From: Thunnus maccoyii
Lineage: Eukaryota; Chordata; Actinopteri; Scombriformes; Scombridae
Assembly: GCF_910596095.1 (NCBI RefSeq)
Contig: NC_056535.1
Location: 8,039,501-8,103,500 of the forward strand
Direction: 5' to 3'
Length of the DNA: 64,000 bases
Below, one piece after another: positions 44,745 through 55,316 of this stretch; position 1 is the first letter of the stretch; each line of letters begins with the position of its first letter. Position numbers and translations under genes: made by a program. Below the pieces are notes generated by a model, which saw nothing but the letters and a program-made list of their open reading frames with translations, was not told the DNA's origin and made no database searches.

Positions 44745-47130
44745 AAGTCAAGTTCATTTATATAGCACATTTAAAAACAACCAAAGAGTTGACCAAAGTG
44801 CTGTACAAATTACAGTGAAAGGCACAACAGTAGAGAATGAAATACAGTGACATCAGTAGTAAAAGGCACAAATAACAACAATGAAAAGCAATGATAAAAT
44901 ACATGGCAATATCAAAATATATGTATAAATGTAAAACAGAGAAGAATAAAAATCATTTATAAATAAGTGAAAGATTGTAAAAATACTAAAATGATTAAGA
45001 GCAACCAAAGGCTATTGAAAACATGTAAGTCTTGAGTTTTGCCTTTAAAGTGTCAATGGAGGGGGAACACTTGATCGAAAACGGGAGACAATTCCAAAGC
45101 TTTGGTGCAGCTACCACAAAGGCATGATCTTCCTTACCCACTAGCCTCGATTGTGGAACAGTTAAAAACAATTGTTCTGAGGATCTAAGAGGCCTAGAGT
45201 TGGAGTAGGGGCAGAGAAGTTCTGAGACGTACAGAGGAGCCAACCTATGTATGACTTTAAAAAAAAAAAATAAAAGAACCTTGAATTCAGTTCTGTATTT
45301 GACAGGTAGCCAGTGCAGGGATACTAGTACTGGTGTAATGCTGTCTCTCTTTCTGGTACCAGTTAGGAGTGTCACTGCAGTGTTCTGCACCAGCTGCAGG
45401 CGAGACAAAAATGACTGGCCAACACCCAGGTGCAGTGAGTTACAGTAGTCCAGCCATGAGGAAGTAACGCAGTGGGAATGGTCTTCATGTCGTTGAAAGA
45501 TAGGATGGACTTTAGCTTGGCAATGTTCCCCAGCTGAAAGTAGCAACCTTTTACTACAGAGTTGATCTGATTATCAAATTTTAATACCAAGTCCAAGATG
45601 ACACAAAGATGTCTGGCATGGGCATGAAGATTCAATGTCAGTGGTCCTAAGTGTCTTACTATATCCCCTGTGGTGTTGGGGGGACCAAAAACAATCACTT
45701 CTGTCTTGCTATCATTTAACTGGAGACGTTTTTTTTGCCATCCAGCATTTCATATCCTGGAGGCAATTGTGGATGGATATAACAGAGCTGGCATACCTTA
45801 TATTTAATGGAAGGTATATTTAAGTGTTATTGATGTGACAGTGAAAGGGGACATTGTGATTGCAGAAGCCTAAAGGGAGCATATGGAAAGCAAACAAAAT
45901 GGGCCCTAAAATGGAACCTTGAGGTAGTCTAAAAGTGATTGGGGCAGTAGAGGAGGAGAGGCCCCCAATCTTAACAGAAAAAGTCCTGTATATTAAGTAG
46001 GAGGCAAACCACAGGATGGCAGGGCCGTGGATGCCAATCTGGTCCTCGAGACGGTTTAATAGAATATAATGATCAACCGTATCAAAAGCCGTGCTAAGGT
46101 TTAAAAGAATTAAAATGGCACATTTACCACAGTCTAAAGATAACAGTGAGTCATCTGAGACTCTGAGAAGAGCAGATTCTGTGTTGTGACAAGCCCTGAA
46201 GTTTGATTTTCTCCATGATGTTGTTTTTGTCTAAAAAAGACAGAAGCTGTGTGTAGACAATTTTCTCCAGTACTTTGGACAAAAATGGGAGCTTGGAGAT
46301 GGGACAGAAATGCTTTAGTTCTGAATTGTTAAGGTTAGGCTTTTTAATAAGGGGTTGAATTATTGCAAAGCAGAACAGGACCATTCCATTTGCAAGACTG
46401 CTATTTATAATAAGAGAAATTGTGGGACCTACAGTGTCCAATATTTCCTTTAAAAATATGTAGGAACAATCTCCAGGGGGCAGGTGGTGGACTTGTGTTA
46501 GAGACTGCAAGCAGACACCAGAAAGAGATCATAGGCAGGTCGTATGTGATCAATTTTTGTTGAGAAAAAGTTTAAAAAGTCATCACAAATGGCTGTGGTC
46601 AGCACAGGACAGGTAGTAGCGACAGGGTTGAGGACTGAATTAATTGTGTGGAATAGAACTTTGGGACTGTGGGAATTTCTGGAGATAATGATGGCAAAAT
46701 ATTTTGCTATTGCAGCTTTGACAGATTGCTGATAATTTGCCAGACAACCTTTCAGTATCTCAAATGAAACATGAAGCCTATCTCTTTTGCATCTACAATC
46801 TGCCTTTCTACAAAGTTGCCTGAGAGCACTGCTGTTATTGTTCAACTGAGTTTTGGCTCTGGGTTTTCTGACTTTCAAAGGGGCAACAGAGTCCAAGATG
46901 TCTCCACAGATTGAATTAAACTTTGTGATCAGTTGGTGTGTGTTTAGCTGAAGGGGTTGGGCCTTAATACTGCTGAATAGAGAGGAGGCTATGTAGGCAT
47001 CTGAGAAATTACTGGTTGTAGATGGCTTTAAAACATGTCTGAAAGGGACCTTTAAAATGTGCGTAATGTGACTGTCTGACATGGTGAAAGTAGAACAAAA
47101 AGGTTTACAGTATATCCCAGAAATCAAATA
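44745..47130 (-). mobile_element. Dead L2-clade LINE between the two SWS2 genes
   Basis: Minus-strand broken frames run in LINE order: KVRKPRAKTQ (near 46860), the KIDHIRP block (near 46550), ILDTVGPTISLIINSSLA (46440), PISKLPFLSKVLEKIVYTQL (46290), NLSTAFDTVDH (reverse transcriptase motif A, near 46090), GPLTLNLHAHARHLCVILD (45630), then LDYCNSLHLG, TPVLVSLHWLPVKYRTEFK and APKLWNCLPFSIK to about 44995. The 3' UTR ends near 44745 with the GCTATATAAATGAACTTGAC type tail of L2/Maui elements. The 5' endonuclease part is missing (5'-truncated) and frames are interrupted, so it is inactive. It makes up most of the spacer between the opsin paralogues. Confidence 0.8.
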
Positions 47131-47500
47131 ATGTAATGAAGAAACATCTTAAGGAACACTCTTTATGCTTCCTATATACTTACAAAATATGCTGGCAGTG
47201 TTTGCAAAGACCCATTAACTTAGATATTATCTTATCTTGATTAGAATCAGTGGATTGTTTTTCTTTTTGTAGTTTAAAACACTGACTGTAAACTGCAAAC
47301 CAGCTTGTGTAATGGCCCCTTAGTGTTGCAGTGAATCTATGCCTCACAACACAATACCTATGTAAGGAACTATGTCCAAACCAGTGAATGTGTTCTTTTC
47401 CAGTATTGACAATACACAGATACCTTTTACATTTTTCATGTTGCAGAATGATTATTCACTATGTCTTATTTGAATTGCAAATTTATTTGAATTGCAACAT

Positions 47501-47577
<77 letters not shown>

Positions 47578-47664
47578 CTGATATGATAAAATACATACAT
47601 TTATAGTTATTTACAATTGACAACTAGTTAACGACAGAGGAATCAAGAAGTGTTGATGCGCAGT
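47131..47664. other. SWS2 (47.7 kb copy) 3' flank with TA array
   Basis: AT-rich 3' flank of the minus-strand SWS2 gene. Apart from the TA microsatellite at 47503-47575, nothing is recognised. Confidence 0.5.
47503..47575. repeat. (TA)n microsatellite
   Basis: About 70 bp of uninterrupted TA dinucleotides, roughly 90 bp past the stop codon of the SWS2 gene. Such long TA arrays are unstable and hard to assemble, so the length is provisional. Confidence 0.97.
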
Positions 47665-49821
47665 CTAGGCAGGCCCAACTTTGGAGACTTCAGTCACTGA
47701 TTGTGTTGTTGACGTTTCTTCCTCTCCTCCACCCATCCCCAGCATTGTCATCATGCATGAACGGAACTGAAAGAGGACAACCAATAACTGAAATAGTTCA
47801 AATTTACATTGATTCTATGGACAATGTGATGTTGTCTGTATCAATCATCCCAACAACATCTTCATCATCAGACATGAGCAGAACTGAGAAAGAATCCCTT
47901 TGTACTGTAACATTAAAGCCACTGTGTATAGAATTAGAAAATCTCCAACTTTGGTGCTCTTAGTGGAAGCATCAAAAAAGACACTGTAGCTGGCACTCTG
48001 CACCAGTTTTCACTGGCATTGTCTAATTTTTCTACAAAAAGAAACAAATTCAACCAGAAAAGATTTTCTAATCACATAATAACATAATGACTTTAATATA
48101 GTGATTCACAGAGCCAGCAAAGTGATTGAATGACTGGTATATCACAACACTGAACAGACCTGTTTATTGAAGACAACATAAATTACAGGGTAGTAGACTG
48201 CAGAGCCCTTTGAAAGGCAGAAGGGTATGGTCGCCATTCTCAGGTCAAAGGTCAAAGGAAATAGCTTCTAAATCAGAGTAAATACCTCTGTCCATGACAA
48301 TGAACCAACCTGTTTATTGAGGAGGATGTAGATGACAGGGTTGTAGACTGTGGAGGCTTTAGAGAGGCAGGAGGGTATGGTCGCCAGTCTCAGGTCAAAC
48401 GGTTGCCCTCGGTTGTTGACAACCCAAAGAGCAAAGGAGGCGTAAGGCATCCAGCACACCAGGAAGCCCAGCACCATGACGACCACCATCCTGGTCACCT
48501 CCCTCTCTGCTTTCTGGGTGGAGGCTGACTCAGCCTGGGCCTTCGCTGCCTGTGGAGGGAGAGAAGAGATGTGTGTCATGATGAGCAGGATTTTAGTATA
48601 TTTAAAGACTCATTAGTTTTTACCAAGCCATTGGACATGATAATTGATTGTAGGGATTGTATGTGTACAGAGCAAAAAAAAAATAGCAAAGGGTCAACTT
48701 GTTTTCATATACTTTTATATTTAACTTTTTTGTTAAGTCGGTTTGTATGATAGATTTGTCATGATACACTGATTTTAGCTCTGATATGCATTCAAGTAGA
48801 AATCTTGTTCAATCTAGAGAGGACAATTGTAGTGTCACAAGCATGTTTAATGTTTAAGTCTTATTTTGTGATGCTTTTCCTCACAATTTTCAGTGTAATG
48901 AGCAGCTGGGAATAGCAGAAGACAATGGTGGCAAAGGGAACAGCAAAGCAAAATCCAAAAAGGAACATCACGTAGGATTCGTTGTTGTATTTGTTGTTTG
49001 TGGTGTACCAGTCTGGACCGCAGGAGCACTGCAGGCCTTCTGGGATATACCTGGAAAGACAGACAATCCTTAATACTGTAAATTTAGCATCTGTCCCTAC
49101 AAAAATTAATTGCTTTGCAAGGGGAAAGAATGTTAATGTGAGAGTCAGTGTGTAATACTGACCTGCTCCATCCAAACAGTGGGGGAACTGAGGCAATCAG
49201 TGCAAACACCCAAGTGAACGCACAGCAAGCTAAAGCGTGGTCAGGCTTGAAAACAAAGTTTCCCAGTGGCTTGCAGATGACCAGCCATCTTTCAAAAGCA
49301 ACCACAGCAAGAGACCACAGGCTCACCATACCTGGAACGACACAGGCATTTTAAACCCTTTTTCAAATCATTCCATACTTTAGAGCCACACTGTATTCAT
49401 AAAAGAGTATGTATCATTTCTTAACTACAGGTTACATCTTACCACCAAGTGTAGCCAAAAAACCTTCAATCTTGCATCCCAGTGGTCCAAAGATGAAATA
49501 TCTTACTGCAAAGGAGCAGCAAGCAGTAAAGGAACCCACACCGGACACAAGAAGGTTTGCCATGGCCAAGTTCACAAGGATGTAGTTGAGGTGAGACCGA
49601 AGCTTCTTGTATTGGATGGTGCATGCAATGGTGAGGATGTTGATGGCAGTGCCAACCACAAATATGAAGAACATGAATCCTGCCATGCTATAGAAGGTGC
49701 CCGTGCCCCCTAAGTGGTCCTGAGGAACCAGGAAGGGGCTGAGTGATGTGATGTTGTTGGTGTCCAGAGCGACAGGTATCCAGAAGTCTTCTGGCAGTTC
49801 CGTACCACGATTTACCCTCAT
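47665..49821 (-). CDS. sws2a: SWS2 (blue) cone opsin, middle copy
   Basis: A second intact SWS2 cone pigment. Five exons, 5' to 3': 49821-49443, 49331-49163, 49050-48885, 48549-48310, 47766-47665; sizes 379/169/166/240/102; 351 residues. Glu119 counterion (KIEGF), lysine 302, NPVIY and the tail [11 protein letters not shown] are all present. Tuning sites in bovine numbering: Ala94, Ser97, Leu116, Met122, Ala269, Ser292. It therefore differs from the copy nearer LWS at 94, 97 and 116 but not in exon 4. Exon 4 is identical to the other gene's over all 240 bp, and a truncated second exon 4 remains in intron 4 (48161-48250). Exons 1-3 and 5 are clearly diverged between the genes, except for the first 40-50 bases of exon 2. 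By order it is probably percomorph SWS2A-alpha (inferred). Confidence 0.95.
48161..48253 (-). pseudogene. Relic 3' part of SWS2 exon 4 inside intron 4
   Basis: Minus strand, about 90 bp. It aligns codon for codon with the last 30 codons of exon 4, reading [20 protein letters not shown] and on to the NKQ end. The retinal lysine is kept (CLSKGS) and the splice donor CAG|GT is intact. It differs from the functional exon at about 16 of 87 bases, similar to the divergence of the genes' other exons. It lacks the first two-thirds of the exon and any strong acceptor. It has lost Asn of NPxIY (YPVIY) and has Phe at site 292. The break falls in a doubled ggtcaaa word at 48244-48257. It is best read as the gene's original exon 4, displaced by a copied one. 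Confidence 0.9.
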
Positions 49822-50014
49822 TTTGCTCTATTTATATTATTATTGATCAAAAACTACTGTTACACCTGACAAGTGATTTCCTCGGGTACGTTGATACACA
49901 ACCTACGTGTCCCATATACCATATAATGAAAATAAAGAATAAAAGTTTTAAGAACCAGACTTGAATGCTGCAATGTCAGTGTACCTAATGTCTTCCTCAG
50001 TTTCTTGTGGGACA

Positions 50015-50060
50015 TTTACTTTTATAAAGGGCCCCAAATTAGCACTTATCCCCATTAACA
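50015..50060 (-). promoter_or_regulatory. sws2a: SWS2 (47.7 kb copy) proximal promoter
   Basis: On the minus strand TATAAAAG (50026-50019) lies about 200 bp before the ATG at 49821, with GGGGATAAGTGCTAATTTG just upstream (a TAAT homeobox core and a reversed CRX-like word). The position is equivalent to the TATA box of the other SWS2 gene. Confidence 0.5.
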
Positions 50061-50984
50061 AGTTAATTGATTGTATAATTGATTGATTTATTGGAGTTTG
50101 CATTCATTATTGTAATTAATCTATTTTGTTCCCTTATGTCTGTGCTGCCAAACAGATTACAGCACGAATGATTGAAAATGTTTGGCATACAGCTCTGATG
50201 TACGGCTTGTTGAGGTCAAACTCTGCCACTCTTAATAGAAAACAGCTGCAACTTTAATAATACGAGGTGTTGTAATCAGAACCTACAGAATACATTTGAG
50301 AAATATATGTTGATGTTGGCGTTTCTTCCCATACTTATCTAATTGCTACTTAATAGGCCCACGTCCTGCTGTTAATAACCTCATTGTATTTGGCAAGACT
50401 TTCAAGATTTGGCCCTTTGTAGAAACATTACCTATTGACATTTTGATCAAGGAACACACACACACGTGTGTATACCGTACAGCCGCATAGACATGCATGA
50501 AGACTTGTTCTTAACATCAAGACCTGGTTAAACAGGTTAATCCCAATTTCCTAAGGAAGAGCGCAGCAGGTCTTTGCCCGCTAATCTGGTTTCCAATAAC
50601 ATTAAATCTGATAATCTAAGGCCTTGTAGCTCTTTGTAATCCACTCTGCTGGTTTAACTCAAGCTTTGTGTTACCTTTTTGGCATTTTGCCTCCTTTCCT
50701 GAGCTTAAGGAGTGCTTAAGATGTTGAGAACACCGTGTAATGGCAGAAGGCAACAGACCTAATGCAGTGAAGGACATTATACATCAGTATGTCTGAGGAA
50801 GCTGGCTATAGATAATACAGAATTCCAGCAGAGGGCAGAGGATAATTTTGAAATGAATAAATAAAGAAATTGTTGAAATACATACAGACATGAAGATCAA
50901 CATATAAAACAACAATCTTAAAATGGCATTGCTGAGCACCTTGATCTGAACAATTTTTTATTTTTTGCTTTTTTATATTTGCTG
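50061..50984. other. Spacer between SWS2 promoter and SWS2 pseudogene
   Basis: No exons 2-5 of the pseudogene at 51 kb could be recognised here, although this is where they would lie. The sequence is AT-rich and otherwise unassigned. Confidence 0.45.
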
Positions 50985-51154
50985 TGCAAAATGTGTAGTT
51001 GAGGTGGGACCAGAGCTTCTTGTGTTGGACAATGCATGTGATTGAATCATATTGACGGCAGTACCCACAGTAAATATAAAAAACAGGGGCTGACAGACGT
51101 GATGTTGTCTGTATCCAGACTGATGGGGATCCAGAAATCCTCCAGAAGCTCCAT
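50985..51154 (-). pseudogene. SWS2 pseudogene, exon 1 fragment
   Basis: On the minus strand it begins MELLEDFWIPISLDTDNITS, matching the SWS2 N-terminus (ELPEDFWIP.[11 protein letters not shown]). About 22 codons are then missing, and it resumes with FFIFTVGTAVN. After a frameshift it continues CIVQHKKLWSHLNYTF, matching the helix 1-2 region. Everything after that is gone, including exons 2-5. A TATAAAT box (51199-51193) survives about 40 bp upstream. Its place beyond the two SWS2A genes and nearest hcfc1 fits a lost SWS2B; the subtype is inferred from position because too little sequence remains. Confidence 0.85.
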
Positions 51155-51199
51155 AACATCTGTGACAATCCATTACAGAAGACTGGGAGTAAATTTATA

Positions 51200-51992
51200 G
51201 GGTTGTCTGACTGAGCATTTGATTAATTAAATTATTGAATAATTAAGTGCTTGATTTACTCTGCAAAAACATTGTTAAAGGAGATTAAAAAAACACAGGA
51301 AGCAACACCATGTGTACTAACTATCTAGTTCAATGTGTGGGATATAAATATGAATAAAACTATAAAACTGACAGAGGCCAATATGACATTTCAAGATAAT
51401 CTTCTGCTCTTATCTCATCTCTGAGATGCTATTTCAGGTCAAAAGGAATGATACACAGTACACTGAGACATGCTCACACACACAACACACACTGTAGATG
51501 TACTGATATAACCAAATATGCACAAGTAAGTAAACTTGCGTTCAGTCTTTCACAGCCCAAGCTGGTTCAATTGGATCAAATCTAGAGAGGAAGGGCATTG
51601 TTTTTGGAATTAGCTCATCAAGTCATCAGCGCTATTACGACTGCTAATCACATTCAGCCCCTGGGTAACCTGCTTTCTTTTAGTATTAGGATGGATGATC
51701 TCTATCTTCGTTATCGTATCAGGATCAAGAAAGGATTACCCCATGTCGAGCGTAGATCTCAGCACAAAGCAGAGTATTTCCATTTTTCCACATCAGAATC
51801 AGATATTATTGACATTGTTGTGTTTCAGGAAAATAGACAGGCTGTTTGCATCTGCTTAAACTAGGGATGGAAATCTTACCATTAAGGAAGTGAAGCCAAT
51901 ATGTGACCATAAGTGTACACCTCACGTTTTAAAGGATGTGAAGGGTTTTACAGTTTCTATTGAACACAAACCTATCTTACACGCTAACCATA
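51200..51992. other. Intergenic DNA upstream of the SWS2 pseudogene
   Basis: No gene or clear repeat was recognised. It carries short CA runs near 51475-51490. Confidence 0.4.
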
Positions 51993-52387
51993 CACTTTGT
52001 TGCCAGTTTATTAGGTACACCTAGCTAAAAGTAATACAGTCTATTACAGCAGTTCTGCAATAATATCATACCCTTATAGAAGTTATAATGTGCAGCTTTT
52101 GTTGAAATAGTTTTCTAAATATGTTAATTAAACTAATGATCATTTTGGACAATGTTGTTTTTGAATTGACAAATGTTTCTAATCTTTCAGCCACCACATT
52201 TACATCAACTGGACGTAAAACACTTCTCGGTTACAAGTAAAATTCAGCTGCTCCACAGCCTCTGTAAAACAAGTTCAACAAATACTGAACTGTACTGTGT
52301 AACCTTGATGAAGGATTTATTGCATGGCTGTTACAGTAGACTGCATTATTTTTAGCTAGGTGTACCTTATAAACTGGCAACTCAGTG
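51993..52387. mobile_element. Non-autonomous Tc1/mariner-type MITE
   Basis: A 395-bp unit with inverted ends. The left end begins cactttgttgccagtttatt; the right end, reversed, begins cactgagttgccagtttata. Both continue with aggtacacctagctaaaa and a further matching 25-30 bp, so the terminal repeats are about 60 bp. A TA dinucleotide flanks each side (51991-51992 and 52388-52389), the duplication expected of Tc1/mariner insertion. The core has no transposase frame. Confidence 0.85.
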
Positions 52388-52389
52388 TA

Positions 52390-54565
52390 ATATTATATAG
52401 TAAACAACAACTTTTTTTGACCAGTGCAACAAGGAACTTGGCCAATAATAAAAGGTGTGAAAAGTTTTCTTCTATAACATTAGTTACAAAGTTGAAAATA
52501 TAAGTGTAGACAAACTGATAATCTAACAAATGACTCAATATATGTAATTCTGTATATTTGAGTGTATTGTATTAAGTATTATTAGTTGTAATATTATTGT
52601 AGTATGTTATTCAGGAACATGCTGTGACCAGCAAACAGGTTCACATGAGGCCAGTGGAGCCAAAATAGATCAGTAAGGAGAGTAAGACTGAAGCTCTAAC
52701 TTCAGTCTCGGGTTTCGGCAGAATGTGTTTCCTCTTTCGTTGTTATATACAGTCTTGTATATTAATGTAACACTTTCAAATGAAAATGCCAAACAAAACT
52801 CTCAGGCCAAATCAACTGGTTGTTAGCTGCCAACATAAAACTAAAATCTAACAGTCATAGCAGAGATAATGTTGAAAACAAATTAAACGAATTGGAATAA
52901 AATGAAATAAGCGTTTAAAATGAATGTCTATTTCTTTGAGTATGACTGGGAAAATTTGAGTTTATAAAACATTGTATCTTGTTGTTGTTGTTCGTGGGTA
53001 AAAAACATTACCAAAAATATAATTAAACAAAAATAGTTGGTATACAGTTTAGGTAATTATAATACAATACATATCATTGTCAAAGATTCCATTTCTAAAA
53101 CATCTCTCTTCCACTATACGATCTATTCCTGTAGGAACTAAAAGGAAACTTTAAGGGAGCTTTTATATTTCATTACTAATAGTCATAATTAACAATCAAA
53201 ATCAGGCGACCATAAAAAATAGTTGCACATCATTGTTTACATCTTTCAGCTGGTTAATGAGGCTTTACATATGACGCCATCTCAGGGGCGCAAAGCAAAC
53301 AGGATAATTGGCATTTAGAGTAGGAGACTGAGAAAACATTGGGCTTACATGAGCATGTGACTTTGTTCTTTCATCATAAACATTATGTGATACATGCCAC
53401 TGTGATTCTTCTCACAAAATCACAATGCCAGGATGTGCATCCTCCACTTTGACAGCAGTCACCACTCGAAAGGTAAGTGGCTTATAGTTTTGCTGCAAAT
53501 ATGTGCATTTGAAGAAAAAAACATTAATCTTTCATTAATGTTCAAGTGGTGTGTGCAAAGAGACTCTGAATATGACGAGTTATTTGTAATGTTATGACTT
53601 TTGTATAATAATGATTACATTTTTTAGACTTTTTAGACATCAGTCATCTTGTGTGCTTTCATCTTGCGCCTCAGTGTGACAAATCCCTAAAACTATCAGA
53701 CTATATATCAACAAAATCTGATAGATGTGATAGCACAATTTAACCCACATGAAGATGTTCATTAAAAATGTTGACACACTGTGACGCTTATCGTGGGTGA
53801 AAACCCACATACACCTCCTCAAAATCCTCCACCTCCTGCTGCCATAATCCTTGATCCATGTCACGTATGTGGCTTTTACATCATGATCTCTTTAGGCTTT
53901 CAACGTTGAGTTCTTTATTGTTTCTTAAGGCTCTTACCATGTGTAAACCCTTACAGGCAGCTCAGCGCAGTACAGAAGGTCAAGGTGTTTGTCTGAGCTC
54001 CACTGACCTGTTTAAGTCCCTACTTAACATTCCCACTGAACACATATGAGTGTGGACATATTACAGTATGAACTGTATAACTGACTATGTGACCATGAAA
54101 AGGCTTTATGGCATGTAAGAGAGGGTATCAGCATGTACTTGTACTCTTAGTAGCATATACAACAGATGAGCTGCATTATTAAAACAAATGATTGGGGATG
54201 TCTTGCTTTTATGGCCTAAATTGATTTAAGTCATCAGTACCTTCAAAGGAGACATTTGACATCACATCAAATCAGTCATAATGACAATGACAGTGAGTCA
54301 TTTGTTTATAAGCCTTAAAAGGATTTGGGGTTAAATGTTTTAAATGCTCAGATGGTCTATTTTTTTGTTCTAATTGACTAATTGAAGTTCCTGTAACAGA
54401 CTGTCTCTCTGTGAACAGACTCAACTGTGTTTCTTGGTATTTTTCCAGCCATTTATCCAATCAATATCTTAATGACATGCCTAATGAGTCACCAACCTGT
54501 TTGAATGCATTTCCAGGACATCAACTAGACTAGATAAAAGAAGTACCCGCACACTGAATCACAGC
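52390..54565. other. Intergenic DNA, no gene recognised
   Basis: AT-rich DNA. A short ATG-led frame at 53432-53471 followed by a GTAAGT donor looks exon-like but has no partner exon. Nothing else stands out. Confidence 0.4.
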
Positions 54566-55078
54566 TCCCTTTTCTTTATTTGTGATGTTTGGACCAACTA
54601 CAGGTCTTCCTCAGGCAAATACCCACAGGAAAGAAATGGGGCATATATATAGTCCAATGACAAATGACTTCACAATCATCCAATCACATTCACATGTGTC
54701 AAGACACCATCATCATAAGAAGAATAAAAATCAACAACACAAAAGGTCATACAAATATAATAGAAGGTTTTGATGCTAATTGTGTGCAAATTTACAGTCA
54801 ATAAGTCACAAAAATTTACAATGAAAAATAGAAATATCAAACACTCATTTCATATAAATAGTAGTAATAGGGTTGGTGCCATAGCTTAATGACACTCGAG
54901 GGCAACAAGAGTAATTAAAAAACATATGTAGTGTTTCTGATAAAGAATTGACAGAAATAGAGTAAGAGGAATATCAAATGCCATGTATGCATACAGATCC
55001 TAGGAAAAAACAAGACAGGAGAAAAATGACAGGAGAAAACGCATATATATACACACACACACACATACATATATATAC

Positions 55079-55127
<49 letters not shown>

Positions 55128-55180
55128 CACATACATACATATATATATATATATACATATATATGTGTGTGTGTGTGTGT

Positions 55181-55245
<65 letters not shown>

Positions 55246-55263
55246 AGAGAGAGAGAGAGACAG

Positions 55264-55316
<53 letters not shown>

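Noticed and set aside
48161-48253. The relic exon 4 as evidence for a separate fourth SWS2 gene
   Set aside because: No exons 1-3 or 5 accompany it, and it lies wholly within intron 4 of an intact gene.
48254-48549. Exon-4 identity as a simple assembly duplication
   Set aside because: Similarity decays gradually into the intron with scattered differences on the downstream side and stops sharply on the other; the surrounding unique sequence is gene-specific. A misassembly would more likely copy longer exact stretches. Long reads should still confirm it.
53432-53471. ATG-led MPGCASS frame followed by a GTAAGT donor, resembling the start of a THAP-type protein
   Set aside because: None of the later THAP zinc ligands or downstream exons could be found.
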